Positions 46,195 to 57,557 of a stretch of DNA of 64,000 bases are shown here, one piece after another. Source of the DNA: Adiantum capillus-veneris (lineage: Eukaryota; Streptophyta; Polypodiopsida; Polypodiales; Pteridaceae). The notes beneath the pieces are model-generated. The model saw only the letters and a list, made by a program, of their open reading frames with translations. It did no database searches and was not told the origin of the DNA. The first letter of the stretch is position 1. Every line of letters starts with the position of its first letter. The DNA lies in assembly GCA_014529385.2 (NCBI GenBank), contig CM043955.1, positions 139,799,108-139,863,107 on the forward strand, read 5' to 3'. Made by a program: the position numbers and the translations under genes.

Positions 46195-47640
46195 GCCCAA
46201 GCTCACAGAATGACGAACGAACCCATAGTTGAAGAACAAAAAACTGATGCCCAAAGTTCAGAAACGAAAGATCAGAGAAGCATTTGGAAAGCTAGAAAGG
46301 CGCGTATAAAAGCCAGGAAGGAACGAGAGAAAACAGCTCTATCCGAGGAGTTGAGACATACAAAGGATAGATTAGAGCGGTTAGAGGATCTAGCTAGCTT
46401 AAGTTCACATACCACATCAACCATAGCACCCAAGGAAATAGCAGAGCCCAAAAGTGCGGGATCGGGAGGATCTGTACTGGCAGACAAGGTAAATGAGCAG
46501 TTGGATGCGCTTCTAGAAGCTTATGAAGCTAGACTCAAAAAGAACCAAACCCAGGAGCAAAGGTGGATGACTTATCCATATGCAAAAATAAAAAAACACA
46601 GGTTGGAAATATGTAAAAAGATGATCAAAACAGCTCAATCATTGATGGAAGACACTCCGGGTAAACCTGCACATTGGCATGAGGCACCAACTCCAACCCC
46701 TATCCAACCAACTTTAGAGAAACATGTAGAAACAAAGGAAAGACTAACTAATGCCTATGAGTCCAGAGGAGAGCCTATCAGGTTCTAGCCTAAAATATTG
46801 GCAGAAATGGGTAAGGATTGTAATGATCTAGACGATCTGTGGAAGCAAATCCGTGAGGCCAACGATGCTAATAGGATGAGTAACCACATGAATAGCACAA
46901 GACAAGAAAAGAATGTAACCTTACCTCCTCTTGAAGAATTTGAGGCGAGATCACAAATAAACTTTGAGATACATTCACAAGGGGGAGACCAAGGATCAAT
47001 TAGTTCGGGGCACAACCAACCAGACTCGCTAAGAACTTTACCCTCTTACCTAGGAGAGTATGAAGCCAAGTCGGAAGTGAGAGCAATCCCATCTCAAAGA
47101 CTTTCTTCTAACAAAGTGATGGATTCACAAGGATTGATTGAGTTGTTGTCTACTTCGGTGGCATGCACAATCACATTAGCAGAACTCCTAAGGTTACGTC
47201 CAAACATGTGGACCACAGTAGGTAAATGCCTAAAAAAATTTGGAGTGAAAGACCCCACCTTGAAGCTTCAGGAAGGGATTAGAGAGTTGGACAGGCCTCA
47301 ACTAAACACTAGGCCAGTACCATTAAACAAGGTTGGAGAGTATTGCGAGGGAGAAGATGGAAACACCACGCTACCAGTAGAATTACAAGGAGTAGTTTCC
47401 AAAGCTATTCTTGACAATGGAGCGGGAGTTGCTCTCACCACCAAGGAAATCTAGAAAAAATGGGGAAAACCAGTTTTGAGGGCTACCAGAATGAAACTGC
47501 AATTGGCAAATGGGTTCATGGAGAAGCCTCTAAGACTCTTAGAAAAAGTGATTGTCACTTCGTGCGGAATCGAGTATGAGCATACATTTGCAATAGTCGA
47601 TTTCGACAAAAAGAATAATTATGAGATCATCTTGGGACGA
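46195..47640 (+). pseudogene. Linker and retropepsin of element 3, active site DNGA
   Basis: A Lys/Glu-rich helical linker (RKARIKARKEREK) precedes a polar region. The protease starts with AILDNGAGVALTTKE (DNGA at 47413-47424) and ends with YEIILGRPFM near 47620. TAG at 46786, TAG at 47452 and TGA at 47650 interrupt one frame. Asn replaces the Thr/Ser of the catalytic DT/SG triplet; a DNG form occurs in Tat/Ogre-type plant elements. Confidence 0.7.
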
Positions 47641-48612
47641 CCATTCATGTGACAATTGAAGATGGTCCAAGATTGGGGTTACGAACACATATACCTCAGA
47701 CATGGCGAGACAACAACTAAAATACACCTGAAAGACCATAGTTACAAAGATGTGAACCAAACACCTGTGGAAGAGTTTGATTCAGCTACAGTAGCGGGAT
47801 CAGAACTCCCGGCATGGTTAGGGCAACAAAAAGAGCTATGGATGTGCAGAGCTTCACATTGTGGAAGCTTAAGAAGAGAGGAATGCATCTTAAAAAGAGC
47901 GATAGAAGACAAGGAGTATATTTCGGAACCTTTCCCTGAAGATGCCTTGGAACCTCTAGAATGGGAACGCATACTAGCAACATTGGATGTTTGTACCATT
48001 ACAAATAGTCCAACAACAAAATTTTGCGATAAGGATGGCTATGATGTGCTACCCTATTACATGATAAGCATTATACCAAGAGAAGATGGGATGATAGAAC
48101 CACCAGAAGAAGAAGAGTTTTATAACTCCTTTGAACATCTGGAAGTAAATGATGATGCAGATAATGAGTGTTCAGACACCTCAAGTGATCGTGGAAGGGA
48201 AACCGAGAATATCAAATTTTATGATTTTGCTAATCAACACCCTAGACGCCAGGAGCGCTATAGGAGGAAACGAGCAGGAAACAAAGTAAGAGAGAAACTG
48301 ATGCCCAGGATAAAAGGTAAAACTCACTATTTGATGCTTGTAAAAGCAGAGGACTGTGTGAAAGATCAAATATCAGGAAGATTCTCAAAAGATAGAAGAG
48401 AAAGAACACAAGAGGAATTAAAACAGGAACGAAAAGCTAAAACAGAAACAAAATCACAAAAATCTCAAAAATAAAAAAAAGGAACAACAAAAGACCAAGA
48501 GTGGATCAAACTAGAGCGTAAATAGAAATACCAAGAACTGAAACGGTCCTTATGTGAGATATGGACTACTGAAGAAGATAGTGATGGTAAAGGGGAGTCA
48601 GAAAAGAGAAAC
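47641..48612 (+). pseudogene. Protease-RT connecting region of element 3
   Basis: An acidic then strongly basic linker of about 300 residues in the same frame, with TAA near 48472 and TAG near 48523. It has no domain of its own that I can name. Ends at the MNVPSHYRKF start of the RT part. Confidence 0.55.
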
Positions 48613-49497
48613 ATGAATGTACCATCACACTATCGGAAATTTACTATCCAAGACAGAAAAATCATCATGACACCACCTGTCAGGGAAAGAACCAACCCAA
48701 AATCTTACGATGGGCCAGAAAATGCAAAAAGGATAAACCTTGCAGAACCAGGTGAAAAGCCTCAGCTGGTCTATATAGCAAACGATTTAGAGCCTGAAGA
48801 AGAAAAACGGGTAACACAACTTCTCAAGAAGTACAAAGATGTGTTTGCATGGTCCTATAAAGACCTCAAAGGAGTTGATCCATTGATATGCCAACATACA
48901 ATTCCTTTGAAACCAGATGCAAAACCTAGCAAACAATGTCCTTATACATATAATGACACATTTGCTAAACGAATCAAAGAAGAGATTGATAAGCTGATGG
49001 AAGATGAATTCATCTATGAAATCGAACATACAGATTGGGTGTCACCCATTGTGGTAGTTCCCAAAAAGAATGGAAAACTGCGAGTGTGTGTAAACCTCAA
49101 AAAGGTAAATGCAGCCACCATAAGGGATAATTATCCCTTGCCAATCAGAGAATATGTACTCGAGCGAGTGGCCGGGACACGGGCTTATTCCTTTCTGGAT
49201 GGGTTTTCAGGATACAACCAACTGGCAATAGCAAGGGAGGACCAACACAAAGCAGCGTTTCCCACAGAATGGGGAATTTATGCATATCGAGTTATGCCGT
49301 TTGGCTTAACTAATGCCCCAGCCACTTTCCAAAGGTTAATGACTCACGCATTCAAGGAATACCTAAGAATATTCTTAGAAATTTACATGGATGATCTGTG
49401 TGTACACTCTCTTCTACGAGAGGAACATATTGACCATTTGCAAAATGTCTTTGAAAAATGCAGGACATATCAAATTTGTCTTAACCTAGAAAAGTGT
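48613..49497 (+). pseudogene. Reverse transcriptase of element 3
   Basis: Complete N-terminal RT blocks: KYKDVFAWSYKDL, RIKEEIDKLM, SPIVVVPKKNGKLRVCVNLKKVN, FLDGFSGYNQL, FGLTNAPATFQRLM and catalytic YMDD near 49387. It is open for 295 codons, then a small deletion shifts the frame at 49497 just after CVLS. Confidence 0.85.
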
Positions 49498-50330
49498 GTA
49501 TTATCTTAGGACATATTGTCTCAAGAAATGGCATAACCACTGACCCAGACAAAGTCAAAGTCATTGTAGACCTACCCAGGCCTACTAATGTGAAACAAGT
49601 GCAATCCTTCATGGGACACTGTGGATATTATCGAAGATTCATATACATGTATGCGGTTATCGCACAACCTCTGTATCGTTTGCTAGTCAATTTCGATTGG
49701 ACCGAGGAGTGTGAAACTTCATTCCAAAAGCTGAAGGAAAACCTGATATCAGCACCTGTACTGAAGGCACCATATTGGGAAAAGATATTCCATGTTCACA
49801 TTGATGCTTCTGCATATGCCATTGGAAGTATTCTGGCTCAACCTGGAGACGGAACAATGGATTTTCCAGTTTGCTATGCGAGCCGACAGCTAAACAGTGC
49901 GGAAAAGAACTACACAACCACCGAACGGGAAGGGTTAGGAATGTTTTATGCTGTAAAGAAATTTCGGCATTATTTGCTCGCAAACAAATTTGTGTTCTTC
50001 ACAGATCATCAAGCTCTTTTGTATCTGGTAAATAAACCATGCAATACAGGGAGAATCGTACGCTGGTTTATTATATTACTAGAATTTGACTTCACAGTGG
50101 TGGTCAAAAAGGGTAAAACCCATCTACAAGCGGATCATCTTTCAAGGATACACAACGAGGAAGCTCCTGAAGGAGTAGATGATGACATACCAGATTCTTA
50201 TCTTTTCAATATTGAAATGGTACCCAAACGGTCTCAAGAAATTGTTAGCATTCTTTCCTTTGGAAGTGGGTTTAATAATACGGAATACAGATCCAAACAA
50301 CAAACAATTCCATGAACAAAAAACTTCCAG
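49494..50330 (+). pseudogene. RT thumb and RNase H of element 3
   Basis: Frame 3 continues with LGHIVSRNGITTDPDKV, FMGHCGYYRRFI, then RNase H: VHIDASAYAIG, TTEREGLGMFYAVKKF, FTDHQALLYLVNKP, ADHLSRI. All RNase H acidic residues are recognisable. TGA at 50313 breaks the frame, which continues beyond. Confidence 0.85.
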
Positions 50331-51122
50331 TTGATAGCAGGACGGCTGTATCATCTAGGATCGGACCAAATCCTACGATTATGTATAAATCCGGAAGAAT
50401 TCGAGTGCTACCTCGAAGAAGCACATCGAGGATTGTGCATTTCATTGTTCAACAGTGAAAACACACCAGAGACTGAAATAGTTAGGGGTTTATTGGCCAA
50501 CTATGTATGCGGACTCACATTCTTATGTTACCAATTGTACTATATGTAGTGCCAAACGACCAGTGGATCATGCGACATTGTTTCAGGTAAACATTGCACC
50601 TGCATGGAGTCAATATATCATTGATTTCTTGACCACCAGGACGTTTCCTGAGAACATCACAAGAGCACAGAAAAAATCTATAGAGCTGGAAGCTCGTGAC
50701 TTTCAATTAATAGGGAACCAACTCTATAAGCGAGGAAAGGACAATCAACTTAGAATCTCTGCAAGTGAAAGCGAATACCTGTTGATTCTAGAACATGCAC
50801 ATAGCGGAATAAGTGGAGGCTATTTTTCGAGCGATAAGACGGCAAAATTTGTCTTAACCGCAGGAATTTGTGGCCTACATTCCACATGGATGTTGAAGAG
50901 TTTGTAAAGCGTTATGATGCATGTCAGTACACCAAGGTGCCAATAAAAAGAGATGAGATGCCATTACGGCCAATGATGGGAGCAAGAGCATTTGCAAAAT
51001 GGGGCATTGATTTTGTGGAACCTATCTCACTCCCTGTATATCGCACCCATACCCAATATATCATTGTGGCTACGGACTATCTCACAAAATCGGTCGAAGC
51101 GAAGGCAACACAAAAAGGTGAT
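50331..51122 (+). pseudogene. Duplicated integrase zinc region and start of the integrase core, element 3
   Basis: Two diverged copies of the RNase H-integrase connector plus zinc region. Copy a (about 50220-50575) has FQLIAGRLYHLGSDQILR, LEEAHRG and CTICSA. Copy b (50576-50930) has FQLIGNQLYKRGKDNQLR, LEHAHSG and YDACQYT. In copy b the second His reads Tyr (GGYFS) and the first Cys reads Tyr (RYDAC). Then KWGIDFVEPI and the first catalytic Asp (VATDYLTKS) follow. At 51122 the coding sequence stops, because a foreign LTR begins. Confidence 0.7.
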
Positions 51123-51473
51123 TGATGACACCTAGTATTTTGTGCACTTTGGCACATTTTTATGGACTACATCGGCAAACCTTTAGCATTTTGGCTACAA
51201 CCATTCATAAAGTTGATCTTTCCATTGTAAAATGTGATGTAAACTGGCTTGCCATATCCATGGAAGGTGAGGGAGAGAGTGAGAATGATGGGGATGATGA
51301 TTTTCAGTGTGCCATAGCCAAAGCTTGATCTCTTGAGTGTGTGTGGGGATTTTCTTGGTTATGGGAGTCTTTTCTTGCAGTTTTCATGGTGAGAGGCCAA
51401 GCCTCAAGCATACATTTTGCTGCTCGTTCTCGGGTTTTGGGTGCATTGAGAGCAAGGGTGAGAGCCGTGTTCA
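51123..51473 (+). repeat. LTR A, internally deleted
   Basis: TGATGACACC to GTTCA, 351 bp. Compared with LTR B it lacks about 304 bp between two CTTGxCATAT words and has one rather than two copies of a ~75-bp GGGGATGATGATTTT unit. Confidence 0.8.
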
Positions 51474-53015
51474 TTTTGGTTCCGTTGCCGGGACAAGCTA
51501 GCCATGGAAGCTGCGTTTTGTTGGTTGTTTAGAATGCTCCAACGAGTGCGAGTTCCAAATGTTGATGAAGTCTGTGACATAGAAGTCACTAGCTTGGTCT
51601 ACTGCATGGCTGCCCTGGTTTGATGTTCTTGAGCCTCAATGGAGGAGGTGGATGGGGTTCTTCAGACATGGTTCTATGGGAACTTACCTCTAGTAGGTGT
51701 ATTGGAACTGCCGACAGAAGAGGAGACAGTCTTGTGCCATAGGTACTGATTGCAGCAGGCTGAGGGCTTGGAGTTGATGGGAAAGGAGGCATACATGAGG
51801 TTCCTGATGAAGTTGTCAGGCGTGGCGTGTTGCTATTGTGGGACAGGCAGATGGAGGATAAAGATTGTAGGAGCCGAGAGCGCTGCAGGTTTTCACCAGA
51901 GGAGAGGGGCTAATGTCAAGAGATGGTAAAGCAGAGAAAGAAGGGGTTTGGTGGGCAGACAGTGGGAAAGAGCAAGGAGAAATAGAAGAAATGCAGGAAA
52001 TTGTTTGCAAAGACAAATGGGGGTGAAGCTGAGCGGATGTGGTAGATGGCGTGTCAACGCAGATGCCTGCAAGAGAGCCAGCAAGGATGTGGGTGAAGAG
52101 AAGAATGGTGCTTACCGCCCTGAGGCAGCGAACTGGTGAGAGCGTCCAGCCGTGAAGGTTTCCTGTTGTAAGGAATCAATGACCTGAGCAGGTGTGCTCG
52201 CAAGTCTGTGATGAGGAAGCGCCGAGCAAGTTTCCACTTTTCGAGCTTCCAAACTTGTGCGATACAGAGATTGACAACAAATCAAGGCCTTTATGCATTC
52301 CAAGAGGACGTTCACACAAGTTGAACCTAATCTTTGTGCAGAGGTTCTTGAGGCTAGAAAATAACCGCAGCAAGAGCAGAGTTTTTGAGAGCAAGACTTT
52401 CCATGGCCAAGGAGTCTTTTCGCACACATTCAAGGTCAAAGCTTTGGCTTTTAAAAAAATAAAAAAATCCAAGTTTTTTTTTTTAATTTTCACTTTAATC
52501 AATAATAAGCCTTTCTATTTGAGAGATACATTTACTACAAATATTTGGGTGGAGTGCTTCTAAGTAATATCATTTATGAGGGTGAGCTTTACTATAATAT
52601 CTTTATTTTGGGAATTTTTGGGCTTCAATGTGGGTTGTTTCATTCGTTTCTCATTTGGGAGTGGTGTGTTTTTGTGTGTTGGGTTGGTGAGGGAACCCTA
52701 TCATTTTGTGGGCGTTAGTTTAGGTGAGTGTGAGAGACGGTGTGAGAGAAGAAGTGTGAGTTATTGTGTGAGAGTGTGAGAGACGGCGTGAGAGAAGAAG
52801 TGTGAGTTATTGTGTGAGAGTGTGAGAGACGGTGTGAGAGAAGAAGTGTGAGTTATTGTGTGAGAGTGTGAGTAAGAGATGTGTCTTTGAGTTGAGTGTG
52901 GGAGATGAGTGATTGTGAGTTTGGGTTTGGGTGATGTTCAACAAAGTGAAGCTGAACAGTGGATTCTTCATCAAGCTTGCTCGTGAGGACACTTCGCATT
53001 CAAGTGTGGGAGAAA
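51474..53015 (+). other. Internal region 1 (1542 bp), non-coding
   Basis: No domain recognised on either strand. Holds a 44-bp minisatellite, about three units (GTGTGAGAGACGGTGTGAGA...), at about 52728-52868. Ends in CAAGTGTGGGAGAAA, the polypurine tract before LTR B. Confidence 0.75.
51477..51494 (+). other. Primer-binding site of the non-autonomous element
   Basis: TGGTTCCGTTGCCGGGAC, related to the TGGCGCCGTTGCCGGGGA site of element 2. Repeated at 53749 and, with one change (TTGTCGGGAC), at 56027. Confidence 0.7.
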
Positions 53016-53745
53016 TGATGGCGCCTAGTATTTTGTGCACTTTGGCACATTTTTATGGACTACATCAGCAAACCTTTAGCATTTTGGCTACAACCATTCA
53101 TAAAGTTGATCTTTCCATTGTAAAATGTGATGTAAACTGGCTTGGCATATTTAGCGGGTCCGCAAAGTGTAAAATGCCATGTCCAACATGTACATGTGTA
53201 TCTCAAAAATTGAAGGGTTTTAGGAGTTCTTTTTTAGGTGCAAAATGAAAGGTCAAAGACCTTAGCCAATATTGTACTCATTTCAAAATTTGAATATCAA
53301 GAAAGAAAAGGGAAAGGAGAGGAGCCGTGTGAAGGGTTGTTGAGGAAGTTGGAACCCCCCTCTTCCTTTATCACCCTCTCTCACGGATCTTTCAAACTCT
53401 CTTGCATTGGCATAACTCTTGCTTCTCTCTTCTCTGCGTGCTTTCTTGCCATATCCATGGAAGGTGAGGGAGAGAGTGAGGATGATGGGGATGATGATTT
53501 TCTGTGTGCCATAGCCAAAGCCAAAGCTTGATCTCTTGAGTGTGTGTGGGCCAAAACTTCTGGGGATGATGATTTTCTGTGTGCCATAGCCAAAGCTTGA
53601 TCTCTTGAGTGTGTGTGGGGATTTTCTTGGTTATGGGAGTCTTTTCTTGCAGTTTTCATGGTGAGAGGCCAAGCCTCAAGCATACATTTTGCTGCTCGTT
53701 CTCGGGTTTTGGGTGCATTGAGAGCAAGGGTGAGAGCCGTGTTCA
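53016..53745 (+). repeat. LTR B, full length
   Basis: 730 bp, TGATGGCGCC to GTTCA, with a tandem ~75-bp duplication near 53485-53610. Confidence 0.8.
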
Positions 53746-55287
53746 TTTTGGTTCCGTTGCCGGGACAAGCTAGCCATGGAAGCTGCGTTTTGTTGGTTGT
53801 TTAGAATGCTCCAACGAGTGCGAGTTCCAAATGTTGATGAAGTCTGCGACATAGAAGTCACTAGCTTGGTCTACTGCATGGCTGCCCTGGTTTGATGTTC
53901 TTGAGCCTCAATGGAGGAGGTGGATGGGGTTCTTCAGACATGGTTCTATGGGAACTTACCTCTAGTAGGTGTATTGGAACTGCCGACAGAAGAGGAGACA
54001 GTCTTGTGCCATAGGTACTGATTGCAGCAGGCTGAGGGCTTGGAGTTGATGGGAAAGGAGGCATACATGAGGTTCCTGATGAAGTTGTCAGGCGTGGCGT
54101 GTTGCTATTGTGGGACAGGCAGATGGAGGATAAAGATTGTAGGAGCCGAGAGCACTGCAGGTTTTCACCAGAGGAGAGGGGCTAATGTCAAGAGATGGTA
54201 AAGCAGAGAAAGAAGGGGTTTGGTGGGCAGACAGTGGGAAAGAGCAAGGAGAAATAGAAGAAATGCAGGAAATTGTTTGCAAAGACAAATGGGGGTGAAG
54301 CTGAGCGGATGTGGTAGATGGCGTGTCAACGCAGATGCCTGCAAGAGAGCCAGCAAGGATGTGGGTGAAGAGAAGAATGGTGCTTACCGCCCTGAGGCAG
54401 CGAACTGGTGAGAGCGTCCAGCCGTGAAGGTTTCCTGTTGTAAGGAATCAATGACCTGAGCAGGTGTGCTCGCAAGTCTGTGATGAGGAAGCGCCGAGCA
54501 AGTTTCCACTTTTCGAGCTTCCAAACTTGTGCGATACAGAGATTGACAACAAATCAAGGCCTTTATGCATTCCAAGAGGACGTTCACACAAGTTGAACCT
54601 AATCTTTGTGCAGAGGTTCTTGAGGCTAGAAAATAACCGCAGCAAGAGCAGAGTTTTTGAGAGCAAGACTTTCCATGGCCAAGGAGTCTTTTCGCACACA
54701 TTCAAGGTCAAAGCTTTGGCTTTTAAAAAAATAAAAAAATCCAAGTTTTTTTTTTTAATTTTCACTTTAATCAATAATAAGCCTTTCTATTTGAGAGATA
54801 CATTTACTACAAATATTTGGGTGGAGTGCTTCTAAGTAATATCATTTATGAGGGTGAGCTTTACTATAATATCTTTATTTTGGGAATTTTTGGGCTTCAA
54901 TGTGGGTTGTTTCATTCGTTTCTCATTTGGGAGTGGTGTGTTTTTGTGTGTTGGGTTGGTGAGGGAACCCTATCATTTTGTGGGCGTTAGTTTAGGTGAG
55001 TGTGAGAGACGGTGTGAGAGAAGAAGTGTGAGTTATTGTGTGAGAGTGTGAGAGACGGTGTGAGAGAAGAAGTGTGAGTTATTGTGTGAGAGTGTGAGAG
55101 ACGGTGTGAGAGAAGAAGTGTGAGTTATTGTGTGAGAGTGTGAGTAAGAGATGTGTCTTTGAGTTGAGTGTGGGAGATGAGTGATTGTGAGTTTGGGTTT
55201 GGGTGATGTTCAACAAAGTGAAGCTGAACAGTGGATTCTTCATCAAGCTTGCTCGTGAGGACACTTCGCATTCAAGTGTGGGAGAAA
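53746..55287 (+). other. Internal region 2 (1542 bp), non-coding
   Basis: Same length as internal region 1 and almost identical to it, including three minisatellite units (about 55000-55140) and the purine tract before LTR C. Confidence 0.75.
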
Positions 55288-56023
55288 TGATGGCGCCTAG
55301 TATTTTGTGCACTTTGGCACATTTTTATGGACTACATCAGCAAACCTTTAGCATTTTGGCTACAACCATTCATAAAGTTGATCTTTCCATTGTAAAATGT
55401 GATGTAAACTGGCTTGGCATATTTAGCGGGTCCGCAAAGTGTAAAATGCCATGTCCAACATGTACATGTGTATCTCAAAAATTGAAGGGTTTTAGGAGTT
55501 CTTTTTTAGGTGCAAAATGAAAGGTCAAAGACCTTAGCCAATATTGTACTCATTTCAAAATTTGAATATCAAGAAAGAAAAGGGAAAGGAGAGGAGCCGT
55601 GTGAAGGGTTGTTGAGGAAGTTGGAACCCCCCTCTTCCTTTATCACCCTCTCTCACGGATCTTTCAAACTCTCTTGCATTGGCATAACTCTTGCTTCTCT
55701 CTTCTCTGCGTGCTTTCTTGCCATATCCATGGAAGGTGAGGGAGAGAGTGAGGATGATGGGGATGATGATTTTCTGTGTGCCATAGCCAAAGCCAAAGCC
55801 AAAGCTTGATCTCTTGAGTGTGTGTGGGCCAAAACTTCTGGGGATGATGATTTTCTGTGTGCCATAGCCAAAGCTTGATCTCTTGAGTGTGTGTGGGGAT
55901 TTTCTTGGTTATGGGAGTCTTTTCTTGCAGTTTTCATGGTGAGAGGCCAAGCCTCAAGCATACATTTTGCTGCTCGTTCTCGGGTTTTGGGTGCATTGAG
56001 AGCAAGGGTGAGAGCCGTGTTCA
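55288..56023 (+). repeat. LTR C, full length
   Basis: 736 bp; the 6 extra bases relative to LTR B are one more GCCAAA unit near 55790. Confidence 0.8.
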
Positions 56024-57354
56024 TTTTGGTTCCGTTGTCGGGACAAGCTAGCCATGGAAGGTGCGTTTTGTTGGCTGTTTAGAATGCTCCAACGAGTGCG
56101 AGTTCCAAATGTTGATGAAGTCTGCGACATAGAAGTCACTAGCTTGGTCTACTGCATGGCTGCCCTGGTTTGATGTTCTTGAGCCTCAATGGAGGAGGTG
56201 GATGGGGTTCTTCAGACATGGTTCTATGGGAACTTACCTCTAGTAGGTGTATTGGAACTGCCGACAGAAGAGGAGACAGTCTTGTGCCATAGGTACTGAT
56301 TGCAGCAGGCTGAGGGCTTGGAGTTGATGGGAAAGGAGGCATACATGAGGTTCCTGATGAAGTTGTCAGGCGTGGCGTGTTGCTATTGTGGGACAGGCAG
56401 ATGGAGGATAAAGATTGTAGGAGCCGAGAGCGCTGCAGGTTTTCACCAGAGGAGAGGGGCTAATGTCAAGAGATGGTAAAGCAGAGAAAGAAGGGGTTTG
56501 GTGGGCAGACAGTGGGAAAGAGCAAGGAGAAATAGAAGAAATGCAGGAAATTGTTTGCAAAGACAAATGGGGGTGAAGCTGAGCGGATGTGGTAGATGGC
56601 GTGTCAACGCAGATGCCTGCAAGAGAGCCAGCAAGGATGTGGGTGAAGAGAAGAATGGTGCTTACCGCCCTGAGGCAGCGAACTGGTGAGAGCGTCCAGC
56701 CGTGAAGGTTTCCTGTTGTAAGGAATCAATGACCTGAGCAGGTGTGCTCGCAAGTCTGTGATGAGGAAGCGCCGAGCAAGTTTCCACTTTTCGAGCTTCC
56801 AAACTTGTGCGATACAGAGATTGACAACAAATCAAGGCCTTTATGCATTCCAAGAGGACGTTCACACAAGTTGAACCTAATCTTTGTGCAGAGGTTCTTG
56901 AGGCTAGAAAATAACCGCAGCAAGAGCAGAGTTTTTGAGAGCAAGACTTTCCATGGCCAAGGAGTCTTTTCGCACACATTCAAGGTCAAAGCTTTGGCTT
57001 TTAAAAAAATAAAAAAATCCAAGTTTTTTTTTTTAATTTTCACTTTAATCAATAATAAGCCTTTCTATTTGAGAGATACATTTACTACAAATATTTGGGT
57101 GGAGTGCTTCTAAGTAATATCATTTATGAGGGTGAGCTTTACTATAATATCTTTATTTTGGGAATTTTTGGGCTTCAATGTGGGTTGTTTCATTCGTTTC
57201 TCATTTGGGAGTGGTGTGTTTTTGTGTGTTGGGTTGGTGAGGGAACCCTATCATTTTGTGGGCGTTAGTTTAGGTGAGTGTGAGAGACGGTGTGAGAGAA
57301 GAAGTGTGAGTTATTGTGTGAGAGTGTGAGTAAGAGATGTGTCTTTGAGTTGAG
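56024..57354 (+). other. Internal region 3, truncated
   Basis: Follows regions 1 and 2 but has only one minisatellite unit (about 57275-57320) and stops after TTTGAGTTGAG, where the copia LTR starts. Confidence 0.75.
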
Positions 57355-57545
57355 TGTTGGGGTTAAGGACTATGTGCCTTGACCGGTCGCCCAGGTCCTG
57401 GGCGCCCGCCCACTGTTACCCTATACTTATAGTGAGTATATTGTATAGGGAGAGGTGCCACTTCTCAGTCTCCCCACCCACATCTTGTGTGTCTCCTTCT
57501 CTCTCTCTCACTCTCCGTCTGTGGTGCTCCCCGATCCCTTTCAAT

Positions 57546-57557
57546 TGGTATCAGAGC
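57546..57557 (+). other. Initiator-Met tRNA primer-binding site
   Basis: TGGTATCAGAGC, the classical plant Ty1/copia site, two bases after the LTR. Confidence 0.9.

Larger units (their letters stand above)
40705..51122 (+). mobile_element. Ty3/gypsy element 3, 5' LTR to the start of the integrase core
   Basis: Plus strand: LTR, primer-binding site, 1.8-kb leader with palindromes, gag with two zinc knuckles, protease, RT, RNase H, duplicated integrase zinc region, then the integrase core cut at 51122 by the insertion of another LTR element. From 43840 to about 49495 a single frame is closed only by point nonsense codons. Its 3' part may reappear at 59395-59930. Confidence 0.8.
51123..57354 (+). 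mobile_element. Non-autonomous LTR element in tandem: three LTRs, three internal regions
   Basis: Unit of about 2272 bp (LTR 730 + internal 1542), repeated as LTR A - internal 1 - LTR B - internal 2 - LTR C - internal 3 (truncated). Each LTR is followed by a primer-binding site and each full internal region ends in a purine tract, so this is a retrotransposon rather than a satellite. No gag or pol is encoded; the internal regions have short frames on both strands only. B and C are nearly identical. The array interrupts the integrase of element 3 and is itself cut by a copia LTR at 57355. Confidence 0.8.

Noticed and set aside
51341-56082. Short ORFs repeated in all tandem copies as conserved genes
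   Set aside because: They recur because the DNA is duplicated. They occur on both strands, overlap each other, and show no codon-level conservation or known domain.
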